From: Burkholderia sp. PAMC 26561
GTDB lineage: Bacteria > Pseudomonadota > Gammaproteobacteria > Burkholderiales > Burkholderiaceae
Assembly (NCBI RefSeq): GCF_001557535.2
Contig: NZ_CP014307.1
Location: 992,001 to 1,056,000, forward strand
Direction: 5' to 3'
Length of the DNA stretch: 64,000 bases
The position numbers and the translations under genes were made by a program. Below, one piece after another: positions 46,712 through 56,998 of this stretch (position 1 is the first letter of the stretch; the number at the start of each line of letters is the position of its first letter). The notes below the pieces were generated by a model. It was not told the origin of the DNA. It saw only the letters and a program-made list of their open reading frames with translations, and did not search any database.

Positions 46712-47457
46712 GACGCCGGGTTGCTGCTTTTTACGCTACCGCGCGTTCAGTTCTAGCTGACTTCTTTAGCACTATTAGCCACTGTGCGTGGCGGCACTTC
46801 ATTTCTTTTTCCAACGGCGAAAAAGAAACGAAGCAAAGAAAACGCCTTCCGACCGCAGGCTCATAAGTGTCCCGAGCGTGCAGTGACAACTGTTTGGTAC
46901 GTCAGAAGAACGGTCGCCGCCATAACCAGCAACACTTGAAACCCTCCCCCTCCGTCAACAGATACCCACACGCTTCGCCACCAGTAACTGTGGCAGTCAA
47001 TACGGAAACCTGGCCCAAGTAAACAATGGGTTGAGCACATGACGGCGCTACAGCATCCCGAACTTGCCGAGATTTTGCCGCCGGTGGTCCCAGGCTCGCG
47101 CGAGCACAACGGAACCAGTACAGCCAACCCTGCGTTTGGGCGTCAGCGCGCGCAGCGGGGAAGCCTGATTGGCGGATTCCCACACTGGTGGCGAAGCGTG
47201 TGGGTTGCCGTTGACGGAGGGGGAGGGGTTCAAGTGTTCTCAAGTCCGGCGTCGAGCGTTTTTCTGAAGTACCAAACAGTTGTCAGTGCACGCTTGGGAC
47301 ACTTAAGAATTAGCGGTTGAGAGGCGTTTTCTTTGCTTCGTTTCTTTTTCGCCGTTGGAAAAAGAAATGAAGTCCCGCCACGGACAGTGGCTAATAGTGC
47401 TAAAGAAGACGCCTGACAATGAACGCGCGGAAGCCTAAGAAGCAGCAACCCGGCGCC
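46712..47457. repeat. 0.75-kb imperfect inverted-repeat element between glgX and glgB
   Basis: The left arm (about 46712-46987) is closely similar to the reverse complement of the right arm (about 47183-47457), each about 275 bases, around a unique centre of about 195 bases. Shared blocks include TTTAGCACTATTAGCCACTG, TTTCTTTTTCCAACGGCG, AAAAGAAACGAAGCAAAGAA, ACAACTGTTTGGTAC, CCCTCCCCCTCCGTCAAC and CCCACACGCTTCGCCACCAG. No transposase is encoded; frames within are short and unsupported. It could be a non-autonomous mobile element or an intergenic palindromic repeat family. It interrupts the leftward glg cluster and could form a very large RNA hairpin or a transcript boundary. The rest of 46518-47500 is repeat debris, with a short tandem ACCCA run near 47475-47495. 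Confidence 0.85.
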
Positions 47458-47500
47458 AACCCCGTCCCCGCCTTAACCCAACCCAACCCAACCCCGGACG

Positions 47501-49720
47501 CTAGTCCAACCTCAGCACAATAGTAGCCAACGGCGGCAAAACCAGCGCAGCAGAAAACTCCCGCCCATGACTGGAAACATTCTCGGCGTGAATCACGCCC
47601 CCATTCCCGACATTGGATCCGCCATACACCGAGGCGTCGGAGTTAAGAATTTCCGTCCATCGCCCGCCGCAAGGCAGACCCACCCGATACCCCTGCCGGG
47701 GCACCGGCGTCATGTTCGATATCACCACGCACTCGCGACCCTCGCCATCGGTGCGCCGGAACGCAAAAACGCTATTCCCAGCGTCGTCCCCGACCAGCCA
47801 GTCAAACCCGCGCGGATCACTATCAAGCTTATGGAGTGCCGGTTCGTCCCCGTACACCCGGTTCAAATCACGAACCAGCTTCTGCAAACCACCATGGTAC
47901 GGATCATCGAGTAAATGCCAGTGCGGCGATGCATCGTGATTGAACTCCGCGAACTGACCAAACTCGCCGCCCATGAACAGTAACTTCTTGCCCGGATGCG
48001 TCCACATGAAACCCAGGTATGCGCGCAAATTGGCAAATTTCTGCCAGTGATCGCCCGGCATCTTGCCAATCAACGATCCCTTGCCGTGCACGACTTCATC
48101 GTGGGAGAGCGGCAGGACAAAACGCTCGGAATAGGCATACACCATCCCGAACGTGAACATGTTGTGGTGGTACTGCCGGTACACGGGATCTTCTTCCATG
48201 TAATGCAGCGTGTCATGCATCCACCCCATGTTCCACTTGAAATCGAAACCCAGTCCGCCGTCTTCAACGCGCGCCGTCACTCCCGGCCATGCCGTCGATT
48301 CTTCAGCAATCGTGATCGCACCTGGAATCTGACGCACCTCGTGATTCAGGCGCTTGAGAAACGCAATCGATTCGAGATTTTCACGGCCGCCGTAGATGTT
48401 CGGCACCCACTCGTCGGCCTTGCGCGAATAGTCCCGGTACAACATCGACGCGACCGCGTCCACGCGCAATCCATCGACGTGATACCGCTTCAGCCACGCC
48501 AGCCCGGATGCGACCAGGAACGCACTCACCTCGTTGCGGCCGAGGTTGTAGATCATCGTGTTCCAGTCCTGGTGATATCCCTCGCGCGGATCGGCGTGCT
48601 CATAAAGCGGCGTGCCATCGAACTGGAAAAGCCCGTGGGCATCGTTTGGAAAATGCGCCGGCACCCAATCGAGAATGATCCCGAGTTCAGCTTCGTGCGC
48701 ACGATTCACGAATTCGGCAAATTGCTCCGGTGTCCCGAATCGTGCCGATGGCGCGAATTGCCCCAACGGCTGATATCCCCAAGATCCGCCAAACGGATGC
48801 TCGGCAATCGGCATGAACTCGAGGTGCGTGAAGCCCATGCTCTTGGCATAGGGAATCAGGCGCTCGGCAAGCTCGTGCCAGTTCATGCCGCGGTTGCCCT
48901 CTTCCGCGACACGCAGCCACGATTCGGCGTGGACTTCGTAGATGGAGATCGGCGCGTTGACGGTCTGCTTCGGGCCGCGCTTCGTGTTCATCCACTCGCT
49001 GTCGGTCCAGCTATATCCATCGATGGCATCCGCATCCGCGACCACTGAAGCCGTCGCCGGAGGCAGCTCGCTTTGCAACGCGCAAGGGTCAGCCTTCAGC
49101 GGCAAGGCGTGGCCCTCGCGCGAGATGATTTCGTACTTGTAGCGCGTGCCCGCGCCCAGTCCCGGCACGAACAGTTCCCATACGCCTGCGTTGTGGCGCA
49201 GGCGCATCGGATGACGACGGCCATCCCAAGAATTGAAATCGCCGACTACGGACACCCGGCGCGCATTGGGCGCCCAGACGGCGAACCGCACGCCCGATAC
49301 CCCGTCATGTACGACCGGCCGCGACCCGAGGCATTCGAGCACGGCATACGGGTCGCCCCATGAGATGCGGTTCAGTGCGTCTTCGTCGAGAACGGGGCCG
49401 AACGAATAGGTATCGGCGACTTCCTGCGGCGTGCCGTGCCAGTCGATATTCAGGCGGTAGGCCTGAGCCTCATCGATAAACCCGACAAACAGCCCCGCCG
49501 GATGAATCTGCGTGAGCGTGCCGAGCGGCGCGCTGCTGTCGCGCGCGAGAACCTGCACGCTGGTCGCGCCGGGCAGCAGCACGCGCACGACGGGACCTGC
49601 ATCGGTCTGGTGCAGCCCGAGCTTTGAAAACGGATCGGGATGGCGCGCTTCGACAAGTGCGTCGATATCGAGCGGATGCAGCCCTTCAGTCAGGCTTCGG
49701 TCGTCGGTGCGCTTATTCAT
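47501..49720 (-). CDS. glgB: 1,4-alpha-glucan branching enzyme
   Basis: Introduces alpha-1,6 branches into glycogen, acting on chains from GlgA and GlgE. The 739-residue GH13 protein has a first N-terminal module (about 15-110, [13 protein letters not shown]), a CBM48 (about 125-215, [18 protein letters not shown]), [28 protein letters not shown] (split), [12 protein letters not shown], the nucleophile in [18 protein letters not shown], the Glu in [11 protein letters not shown], and [14 protein letters not shown]. The ATG at 49720 overlaps the treS end by eight bases; ATG 49732 with AAGGA eight bases upstream is an equally good start adding four residues. Confidence 0.95.
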   Translation of the reverse strand: MNKRTDDRSLTEGLHPLDIDALVEARHPDPFSKLGLHQTDAGPVVRVLLPGATSVQVLARDSSAPLGTLTQIHPAGLFVGFIDEAQAYRLNIDWHGTPQEVADTYSFGPVLDEDALNRISWGDPYAVLECLGSRPVVHDGVSGVRFAVWAPNARRVSVVGDFNSWDGRRHPMRLRHNAGVWELFVPGLGAGTRYKYEIISREGHALPLKADPCALQSELPPATASVVADADAIDGYSWTDSEWMNTKRGPKQTVNAPISIYEVHAESWLRVAEEGNRGMNWHELAERLIPYAKSMGFTHLEFMPIAEHPFGGSWGYQPLGQFAPSARFGTPEQFAEFVNRAHEAELGIILDWVPAHFPNDAHGLFQFDGTPLYEHADPREGYHQDWNTMIYNLGRNEVSAFLVASGLAWLKRYHVDGLRVDAVASMLYRDYSRKADEWVPNIYGGRENLESIAFLKRLNHEVRQIPGAITIAEESTAWPGVTARVEDGGLGFDFKWNMGWMHDTLHYMEEDPVYRQYHHNMFTFGMVYAYSERFVLPLSHDEVVHGKGSLIGKMPGDHWQKFANLRAYLGFMWTHPGKKLLFMGGEFGQFAEFNHDASPHWHLLDDPYHGGLQKLVRDLNRVYGDEPALHKLDSDPRGFDWLVGDDAGNSVFAFRRTDGEGRECVVISNMTPVPRQGYRVGLPCGGRWTEILNSDASVYGGSNVGNGGVIHAENVSSHGREFSAALVLPPLATIVLRLD

Positions 49721-52700
49721 TTTCGTTTCCATCGGAGATGTCCTTTTCTGCGGCGTCCGCGGGACGCGAGCCGGGCGCGAGCGGTGCGCCGGTGTCGCCA
49801 AGCAGGCGGCTCGCAAGCGACGCGAGGCCACGCAACGGCAAGCCGATCCAGGTCGGACGGTTCGCCGCTTCATAGCGGATTTCATAGGCGGCCTTTTCGA
49901 TCAGGAAGAGATCGAGCAAGGCGGCCAGAGTGGCTTCATCGCCGGCGACGGGCTGCGGGGAAGCTGCAACCGCCGCATTGTATTCAGCAAGGAAACCTTC
50001 TTCGCCATGGGCGCGCAGGCGCTCGAACAGTGCACGTTTGCGATCGGCGGCGGCTGCCGGTGCGTTTTCGGTCGTCGGCTGCGCAGCGGCGCTGGCGTAG
50101 GACAAGGAACGCAATAAGCCGGCCACGTCACGCAACGGGCTCGACTTTTTGCGGCGTTCCTCCAGCGGCCGCGCCGGTTCGCCTTCGAAGTCGATCAGGA
50201 AAGCATCGCCTTGCGCCATCAAGACCTGGCCCAGGTGGAAGTCGCCGTGAATCCGGATACGCAGCGCGTTGGCGCTTTCCGGCACGAGTTTCTGCACGGC
50301 TGCGAGCAACAGATCGCGGCGATCGAGCAGGCTCTGCGCGAGTTCGCGATCATGCTCGCTGAAGTCGCGGATCTTGGCGCCGAGGATATCGAGCGCGGTG
50401 ACGAGCAGCGTATGCGTGCCGTCGTTCCATGCGCGCACATCTTCCTTCGATGCCATCTCGGGCGCGAATGCCGGATCGTCGGACGGCGATGCGAGCGCGA
50501 CGTGCAGTTCGCCCAGACGACGCCCGATGATCCCCGCAATCGTCCGGTATCCCTCGATGCCTTGCATCTCTTTCTCGCGATCCATCGAATGGTCTTCGGT
50601 GTCCACTGCCAGCGCGAGTTCATCGACGGTGCGGCGCAGATAATCGAGCGCATAGTTCCAGGCATCGCCCTGGTTATCGATGAACCCCTGCAAGATGCAG
50701 AGCGTGTGCGGCACGCCTTCCGGATCGACGCGCACGACTTCGCCGAACAGCGGACCGGTGTTCGCATAGCCGAGCTTCGTCAAGTAGCGGCTCATCTCGG
50801 CTTCCGGATGGATGCCGCCAACGAGGCGCCGCACGAGCTTCAGCACGACCTGGTCGCCAATCACGAGCGAGCTGTTGCTCTGCTCGGCGGCAAGCCAACG
50901 AATCTCGGGCAGCGGTTCGCCCGGCTTGAAATTGAAGTTCAGCGCATCCAGACGTTCGGTCGGGATGAAGCGGATCTCGCTCTTTTGCACGGTCGGTACA
51001 ACAGCGCGTTCCTTGAGCTTGCGCAGCACGCCATACGTAAATGCCGGGACCGCGAACGCGTCGGTGATATGGCCCATGTTGCGGCTCTGGCGCACACGAG
51101 CCAGCGCCAATTGCATGTAAAGCGGCGACGTGGTTTCCGTGCCCCACGCAATCGTCAGCGGCAACACATACCGTTCGGTGTGATCGCCAACATCCGCTTC
51201 CACTTCGGTGAACGCGAACCCGGCTTCGGGGATCGTGGTCAACGCGGCAAGGCGCACGCGCTTCAACGTCTGGTCCTTCGATGCAAACCAGCGCCGCTTG
51301 CTCAAGTAAGACGGCAGTACTTCGGATTCGAGCAGGCGCACATTCTCCGGCGTCGGGCCGGTCTGCCCGGCGCGAATCACCATGGTCACGAACTCGGGCA
51401 ATTGCTCCGATGGCGCCTGGCTCCATGCCGGACGCTGATTGCCCGGGCAAAGCTGGAACCACAGGAAGCCATACGGCGGGAACGTCAGCAGATACGTCAA
51501 CTGGCCGATGGGCGGAAACGCGGAATCGGCGGTCATTTCCAGCGGCACGGAACCGGCGTATTCGGACAGATCGAGTTCGACGGCTTGCGGCGCACGCGAA
51601 AGATTCGCGACACACAAGATGGGCGGTTCGCCTTCGATCTCGCGGATATACGCCAGGATCTTGCGATTGTTCGGGCGCAGGAAGCGGATCGTGCCACGGC
51701 CGAACGCATGTTTCGCGCGACGCACGGCGAGCATCTTGCGCGTCCAGTTGAGCAGCGAGTGCGGATCGCGGCTTTGCGATTCCACGTTGATCGCGTCGTA
51801 ACCGTAGAGCGAACCCATCACCGGCGGCAACACGAGCTGTTCCGGATCAGCGCGCGAAAACCCGCCGTTCCTGTCCGATGACCACTGCATCGGCGTACGC
51901 ACGCCGTCACGATCGCCCAGGTGGATGTTGTCGCCCATGCCGAGTTCGTCGCCGTAATAGATCACGGGCGTACCGGGCATGGACAGCAGCAGCGAATTGA
52001 TCAGCTCGATACGGCGGCGATCCCGTTCCATCAGCGGCGCAAGACGACGGCGAATGCCGAGGTTCAGGCGCGCGCGGCGATCGCTTGCATACGTGTTCCA
52101 CAAATAATCGCGCTCCGAATCGGTCACCATTTCGAGCGTGAGTTCATCGTGATTGCGCAGGAAAATCGCCCATTGATTGGTCGGCGCGAGATCCGGCGTC
52201 TGACGCATGATGTCGGTGATCGGGAAGCGGTCCTCGCTCGCAATCGACATGTAGATGCGCGGCATCAGCGGGAAATGGAAGGCCATGTGGCATTCGTCTT
52301 CATCGCCGAAATACTCCTTCACGTCTTCTGGCCATTGATTCGCCTCGGCCAGCAACATGCGGTTCGGATATTCCTTGTCGATGGTCGCGCGGATCGTCTT
52401 CAGGATTGCGTGCGTCTCGGGCAGGTTCTCGTTGTTCGTGCCTTCGCGTTCCACGAGATACGGCACGGCATCCAGCCGCAGACCGTCGATACCCATATCC
52501 AGCCAGAAGCGCATGACGGACAGCACTTCCTTCAGCACGGCGGGGTTGTCGAAGTTCAGGTCGGGCTGGTGGTTGAAGAACCGGTGCCAGTAGTACTGTC
52601 CCGCAACAGGATCGTGCGTCCAGTTGGACGGCTCGGAATCAATGAAGATGATCCGCGTGTCTTCGTACTTCTTGTCGGTATCCGACCAGACGTAGTAATT

Positions 52701-53102
52701 GCGATGGTTCGAGCCGGGCTTTGCAAGCCGGGCGCGCTGGAACCACGGGTGTTGATCGGAGGTATGGTTGATGACCAGTTCCGTCACCACGCGAATGCCG
52801 CGTGCGTGCGCTTCCTGAATGAAGCGCTTGACGTCGGCGAGCGTGCCGTAATCGGGATGCACGTTGCGATAATCGGCGATGTCGTAACCGTCGTCGCGTC
52901 GTGGCGATGGATAGAACGGCAGCAGCCAGATGCAATCCACGCCAAGTTCCGCGATGTAATCGAGCTTGGCCAGCAGGCCTGGAAAATCGCCGATGCCGTC
53001 GTTGTTGGCATCGAAGAAGGACTTGATGTGGATTTGATAGATGATCGCGTCTTTGTACCAGAGCGGATCGTTGCTGAGAGTCGAATTCTTGTTGCGCTTC
53101 AC
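49713..53102 (-). CDS. treS: trehalose synthase/maltokinase fusion protein
   Basis: A two-domain protein of 1129 residues. The N-terminal GH13 TreS part (about 1-560) interconverts trehalose and maltose: [34 protein letters not shown], the nucleophile in [17 protein letters not shown], the Glu in [12 protein letters not shown], and [12 protein letters not shown]. The C-terminal maltokinase (Pep2) part (about 590-1100) makes maltose-1-phosphate: [11 protein letters not shown] with the catalytic Asp and [16 protein letters not shown] with the magnesium site. Both active sites look intact, so trehalose can be passed straight to GlgE's donor. It lies between glgE (133 bases upstream) and glgB (overlapping). 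Confidence 0.95.
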   Translation of the reverse strand: MKRNKNSTLSNDPLWYKDAIIYQIHIKSFFDANNDGIGDFPGLLAKLDYIAELGVDCIWLLPFYPSPRRDDGYDIADYRNVHPDYGTLADVKRFIQEAHARGIRVVTELVINHTSDQHPWFQRARLAKPGSNHRNYYVWSDTDKKYEDTRIIFIDSEPSNWTHDPVAGQYYWHRFFNHQPDLNFDNPAVLKEVLSVMRFWLDMGIDGLRLDAVPYLVEREGTNNENLPETHAILKTIRATIDKEYPNRMLLAEANQWPEDVKEYFGDEDECHMAFHFPLMPRIYMSIASEDRFPITDIMRQTPDLAPTNQWAIFLRNHDELTLEMVTDSERDYLWNTYASDRRARLNLGIRRRLAPLMERDRRRIELINSLLLSMPGTPVIYYGDELGMGDNIHLGDRDGVRTPMQWSSDRNGGFSRADPEQLVLPPVMGSLYGYDAINVESQSRDPHSLLNWTRKMLAVRRAKHAFGRGTIRFLRPNNRKILAYIREIEGEPPILCVANLSRAPQAVELDLSEYAGSVPLEMTADSAFPPIGQLTYLLTFPPYGFLWFQLCPGNQRPAWSQAPSEQLPEFVTMVIRAGQTGPTPENVRLLESEVLPSYLSKRRWFASKDQTLKRVRLAALTTIPEAGFAFTEVEADVGDHTERYVLPLTIAWGTETTSPLYMQLALARVRQSRNMGHITDAFAVPAFTYGVLRKLKERAVVPTVQKSEIRFIPTERLDALNFNFKPGEPLPEIRWLAAEQSNSSLVIGDQVVLKLVRRLVGGIHPEAEMSRYLTKLGYANTGPLFGEVVRVDPEGVPHTLCILQGFIDNQGDAWNYALDYLRRTVDELALAVDTEDHSMDREKEMQGIEGYRTIAGIIGRRLGELHVALASPSDDPAFAPEMASKEDVRAWNDGTHTLLVTALDILGAKIRDFSEHDRELAQSLLDRRDLLLAAVQKLVPESANALRIRIHGDFHLGQVLMAQGDAFLIDFEGEPARPLEERRKKSSPLRDVAGLLRSLSYASAAAQPTTENAPAAAADRKRALFERLRAHGEEGFLAEYNAAVAASPQPVAGDEATLAALLDLFLIEKAAYEIRYEAANRPTWIGLPLRGLASLASRLLGDTGAPLAPGSRPADAAEKDISDGNENE

Positions 53103-53235
53103 GTGTCGCTCCTTGAGCCGGTGAGGTGCGTCAGGCGCACTGCTACCGGCTGTGTGAGTTGTTCTGTGCCACGTCGGCCGATGCCTTCGTGATGATCGCC
53201 TGCGCGCCGTTCAAAGGCACGCAGGCGCTTTGACT

Positions 53236-56200
53236 TCAGGCTGCGGTGTCCTTGCGAGGCAGGCCCCACGTCGGTGCGATTCTCCAGATCGCAAACGGCC
53301 GCGTATTGGGATCGAGTTGAATGTGCTGCCGTCGGCCGCGCCATTCAAAACGTTCGCCCGTCATCTGGTCTTCCACAGCCAGCGCGTCCCACTCCTGAAC
53401 GCCCCAATCGCTCAGCGTCTTCCACGGCAGTTCAATGTCCGCGCCTTGCTCGTTGAACGGATCGAGGTTGATTGCAACCAGCACCACGTTGTCGCGTGCG
53501 GCATTGGCCTTTTCGAAGAAGAGAATGTTTTCGTTGTGGGCGGTCAGGAAGTTGACGCCGAGGTGCGAATGCAACGCCGGATTCGCCTTGCGGATACGGT
53601 TGAGCGCCGTGATCTCCCCGACGATATTCCCCGGCCGGTTCCAGTCCCACGCGCGAATCTGATACTTTTCCGAGTCCAGATATTCCTCGCTGTTCGGCAA
53701 CGCGGCGGCTTCGCACAGTTCGAAACCGCTGTACACGCCCCAGAGTCCCGAGAGCGTGGCCGCGAGCGCGGCACGAATCACAAACCCGGCGCGGCCCGAA
53801 CGCTGGAGGAAACGCGGGTTGATATCGGGCGTATTGACGAAGAAGTTCGGACGGAAGAATTCCTTCGCGTCGGTCTGCGTCAGGTCGTGCATGTATTCCA
53901 CGAAATCGCGCTTCGACTCACGCCACGTAAAGTACGTGTACGACTGCGAGAAGCCGAGCTTGGCGAGGCGGTTCATCACGCGCGGACGCGTGAACGCTTC
54001 GGCCAGGAACATGACGTCGGGGTGACGCGCACGCACGTCGCCGATCACCCATTCCCAGAACGGCATGGGTTTGGTGTGCGGGTTGTCGACGCGGAAAATC
54101 TTGACGCCCGCCGCGATCCAGAACAGGAACACGTCGCGCAGCGAAAGCCACAACTCGGGTTTCGCGTCCTTCGCATAGAAGTCCGGATTCACGATGTCCT
54201 GGTACTTCTTCGGCGGATTTTCGGCGTACCGCAAGGTGCCGTCAGGACGCCATGCGAACCATGTAGGGTGTTCCTTCAGCCACGGATGATCCGGCGAGCA
54301 CTGCACCGCGAAGTCGAGCGCGATTTCCAGGCCGTGCGCACGTGCTGCATCGAGCATGCGCTTGAAGTCATCCAGATTGCCGAGTTCCGGATGCACCGCG
54401 TCGTGACCGCCTTCCTTGCCGCCGATGGCGTAAGGGCTGCCCACATCGCCGGGCTGGGCCGTGAGCGTATTGTTCTTGCCTTTCCGGTTCGAAATGCCAA
54501 TCGGGTTGATCGGCGGGAAGTACAGCACGTCGAAGCCCATCTCGCGGATGCGCGGCATCTTGCCGATTACATCGATAAACGTGCCGTGACGGTTTTCATC
54601 GTCGCTCATGGAGCGCGGGAAGATCTCGTACCAGCTTGCAAAGCGCGCGGCGGCGCGTTCGGCGTCGATCCGGTACGTCACCGGATCGCGCGACAGGAAC
54701 GGACGATGCCGCGCCGCTTCGATGGCCTGCGCCGTTTCCGGCGACAAAGCCAGCGCGAGACGTGTCTCGCCATCGGCTTTCGCGAACTGCTTGACGATGC
54801 CTTCCAGCGGTTCCGTTTGCGACCCTTCAGTTGTCTTCACTTCGGCGAGGATCAATGCGAACAGGTGCCGCAACTCCTCGAGTTCCAGTTCGACGGTCTG
54901 CTCGGCCTTGAGCTTTTTCTGCATGTGATCGATGAGCGATGCAAAGTCGTCGCGCCACGCAATCACCGTGAATTCATGCCGGCCGAGCCGGTCGAGCGGA
55001 ATGCTGGTCGTCCACAAGTCGTTGCCAAGCGGAATGACCGGAAGCATCTTGGCTTCATGCCAGTCGGTTTCGTCGGCGGCGCGCCACTGCACTGCAGCCG
55101 CGATCTTGTCGTGCCCTTCCGCGAAGATAGCAGCCGTGATTTCGGCGGCTTCGCCCACAATCCGCTTCGCCGGGAAGCGCCCGTGATCCACCGACGGTTC
55201 CACGCTTTCGATCATCACGCGCGGGGCGACGAGCGCCTCGTTCACCGATTTTTTATCGGCGGATTTCGCGCCGCGTTTGACTTGGGGTTGCGCGAGCAGG
55301 ATCGGCGGCTCGGACGCGCCGCGCAACAGGCGGACTTCGCCCGGCTGCAGCAGGAAAGGTTTCAGCGGCAGCGGCGTTTCGGTGGTGTCTTCATCGATCG
55401 CACGGAACCGCGTGAAGTTGCCTGGAGCACCATCGAGCAAATGACGTGTATCGACATAAACCGGCTTTGTCAGGTCGGCGTTGAGCACGATCAGCGCGGC
55501 TTCGCTCGCCGTCCGCAAGTCCGGGCCGCTGCCGCGCAGGATTGCCGCGTACGGCGTGCCGGGACCGGTCAGCGTGCGCAACTCGCCGGTGCTGGCTAGC
55601 GCCGCGGAGTTGCGTTGCAACGCGTTTGCGTGTGCCACTTCCGCCGACACATTGAAGCGCGCGCTTTCCTTCGCACGATGAAATTCTTCCGCGCTGCCGT
55701 GGTTGTACGAGAGCGGTTGCGTGAGGCCGTACTCGAAACCCATGGGAACCAGCACGCCGGTACCTATGCCCGCCGCCGTGTACAACGCGCGCCTGTAAGC
55801 CCGTTCCACAAGCGATGAATCGCTGGTGTCGGGAAGATCGTTGAGCAGGCGCGTGCCGTACGGTTCTTCGGGAAATGCGATCGGCGGCGCGATGCGGAAC
55901 AGGGCCGCGTGTTCATCGAAGAGCCAGTTGCTTTGAAAGTCCCACCATCTCGCCGATGAAAACACCGAATCGAAACCGGCATCGGCGAGGTTCGCCAGAT
56001 CATGACGGTTGACGCCGACCGTCCACGCAAGCCATTTGGTTTGCGGATGACGTTCGCGCACAGCCGCGCCCAGGCGGCGCCAGACATGCGCGGGCACCTT
56101 CTGCGGCGCTTCGAAGCGAAAGCCGCCAATGCCGGCATCGGCGATCAGCATCAATTCTCGCGCCCACCATTCGGTCAGCGCGTGGGCCGCTTCGCCATCG

Positions 56201-56631
56201 CCGAAATTGGCGTGCGCGACGCTTTCCTCATGCGGTGCCGTACGCGGATCAAGCCGCGCTTCGGCCGCTTCGAACGGATGAAACCAGTGACGGTTTTCCT
56301 GGAACAGGCCGCCTTCGGCGCTGACGCGGTCGAGGTTGATATCGACGAGCAATGTCAGCCCGTGCTTCTCAGCCTGGCTTGCGAGCAAACGCAGGCCTTC
56401 CGCTGCTGGAAGATCGGACTCAAATGCGGGATGCAGCTTGTGATGGTCGGCTACCGCCTGTCGGTGCCCGTTCTTGCCGGGCAGAAAGGGCGCGCCGATC
56501 AGGACATGATCGAAGCCGAGCGCTGCTGCGTGCTCGAATTGTGCGGGCCATTGGGACAATGGTCCGACGAGAAGCGGGTCGATGAAATAGATTCGTGGCG
56601 CATACGCGTGAAGCATGTGATGGTGTTCCAT
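53236..56631 (-). CDS. glgE: alpha-1,4-glucan:maltose-1-phosphate maltosyltransferase with extra N-terminal amylase-like domain
   Basis: Extends alpha-1,4-glucan by maltose units from maltose-1-phosphate. The 1131-residue protein is much longer than the usual 660-700. Residues about 470-1131 are a complete GlgE: VEPSVDHGRFPAKRIVGE, ASWYEIFPRSM, VLYFPPINPIGISNRKGKNN, the nucleophile Asp849 in KIFRVDNPHTKP, the Glu in FLAEAFTRP, and QSYTYFTWR. Residues about 1-440 form a GH13-like barrel (IYFIDPLLVGPL, LLVDINLDRVSAEGG) in which the nucleophile place reads GFRFEAP, with Glu174 where Asp is expected, so it is probably inactive. I use ATG 56631; ATG 56616 is possible. Confidence 0.93.
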   Translation of the reverse strand: MEHHHMLHAYAPRIYFIDPLLVGPLSQWPAQFEHAAALGFDHVLIGAPFLPGKNGHRQAVADHHKLHPAFESDLPAAEGLRLLASQAEKHGLTLLVDINLDRVSAEGGLFQENRHWFHPFEAAEARLDPRTAPHEESVAHANFGDGEAAHALTEWWARELMLIADAGIGGFRFEAPQKVPAHVWRRLGAAVRERHPQTKWLAWTVGVNRHDLANLADAGFDSVFSSARWWDFQSNWLFDEHAALFRIAPPIAFPEEPYGTRLLNDLPDTSDSSLVERAYRRALYTAAGIGTGVLVPMGFEYGLTQPLSYNHGSAEEFHRAKESARFNVSAEVAHANALQRNSAALASTGELRTLTGPGTPYAAILRGSGPDLRTASEAALIVLNADLTKPVYVDTRHLLDGAPGNFTRFRAIDEDTTETPLPLKPFLLQPGEVRLLRGASEPPILLAQPQVKRGAKSADKKSVNEALVAPRVMIESVEPSVDHGRFPAKRIVGEAAEITAAIFAEGHDKIAAAVQWRAADETDWHEAKMLPVIPLGNDLWTTSIPLDRLGRHEFTVIAWRDDFASLIDHMQKKLKAEQTVELELEELRHLFALILAEVKTTEGSQTEPLEGIVKQFAKADGETRLALALSPETAQAIEAARHRPFLSRDPVTYRIDAERAAARFASWYEIFPRSMSDDENRHGTFIDVIGKMPRIREMGFDVLYFPPINPIGISNRKGKNNTLTAQPGDVGSPYAIGGKEGGHDAVHPELGNLDDFKRMLDAARAHGLEIALDFAVQCSPDHPWLKEHPTWFAWRPDGTLRYAENPPKKYQDIVNPDFYAKDAKPELWLSLRDVFLFWIAAGVKIFRVDNPHTKPMPFWEWVIGDVRARHPDVMFLAEAFTRPRVMNRLAKLGFSQSYTYFTWRESKRDFVEYMHDLTQTDAKEFFRPNFFVNTPDINPRFLQRSGRAGFVIRAALAATLSGLWGVYSGFELCEAAALPNSEEYLDSEKYQIRAWDWNRPGNIVGEITALNRIRKANPALHSHLGVNFLTAHNENILFFEKANAARDNVVLVAINLDPFNEQGADIELPWKTLSDWGVQEWDALAVEDQMTGERFEWRGRRQHIQLDPNTRPFAIWRIAPTWGLPRKDTAA

Positions 56632-56998
56632 CGGTCGTCTTTTCCAGTTCGTCCTGCTATGGCGTGGATGCGGGAAAACGCGATCGCGCTCAACCAGGCA
56701 ATAAACCACCGCACGAACGTCTACGGCAAACGAGCCTCAGACAGTCTTCAAGCACCAATTCCGGGGTTTCGAGTGCGGTACGTATCTTCATGAAGCTGTC
56801 ATGCGCGATACGTCGTTCGGTGCGGCGCCAGGGTCGCGTTCTAGGACACAGCACGTAGCGTGCCGCGCCGGAGCTGACTTCCGGCTTGGGCGTCGGGGCC
56901 TCGCTTCAGGTCAGACGACCACCGCCCGCCGCGCTTCTATCAGCGTGGCGGGCGGCAACTGCATAACCGTATCATCGAACAGTGAGATGCGAACGCTT
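56632..56998. other. glgA-glgE intergenic region with a possible frameshifted glgA tail
   Basis: No separate gene is supported. On the reverse strand, a frame different from that of glgA stays open from within the glgA end to a TGA at 56911-56913 and reads as plausible protein (ESVRISLFDDTVMQLPPAT, then LIEARRAVVV), which could be a lost glgA C-terminus. The rest (56632-56910) shows nothing. Confidence 0.4.

Noticed and set aside
46902..47320. Short frames inside the inverted-repeat element
   Set aside because: Frames on both strands simply mirror the repeat arms; none has a start signal or transposase motif.
53230..55599. Long forward frame of 789 codons opposite glgE
   Set aside because: Lies wholly within glgE on the other strand; composition is Arg/His/Val-rich and no motif is present. 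The same applies to long antisense frames over treY, malQ, treZ and purF.
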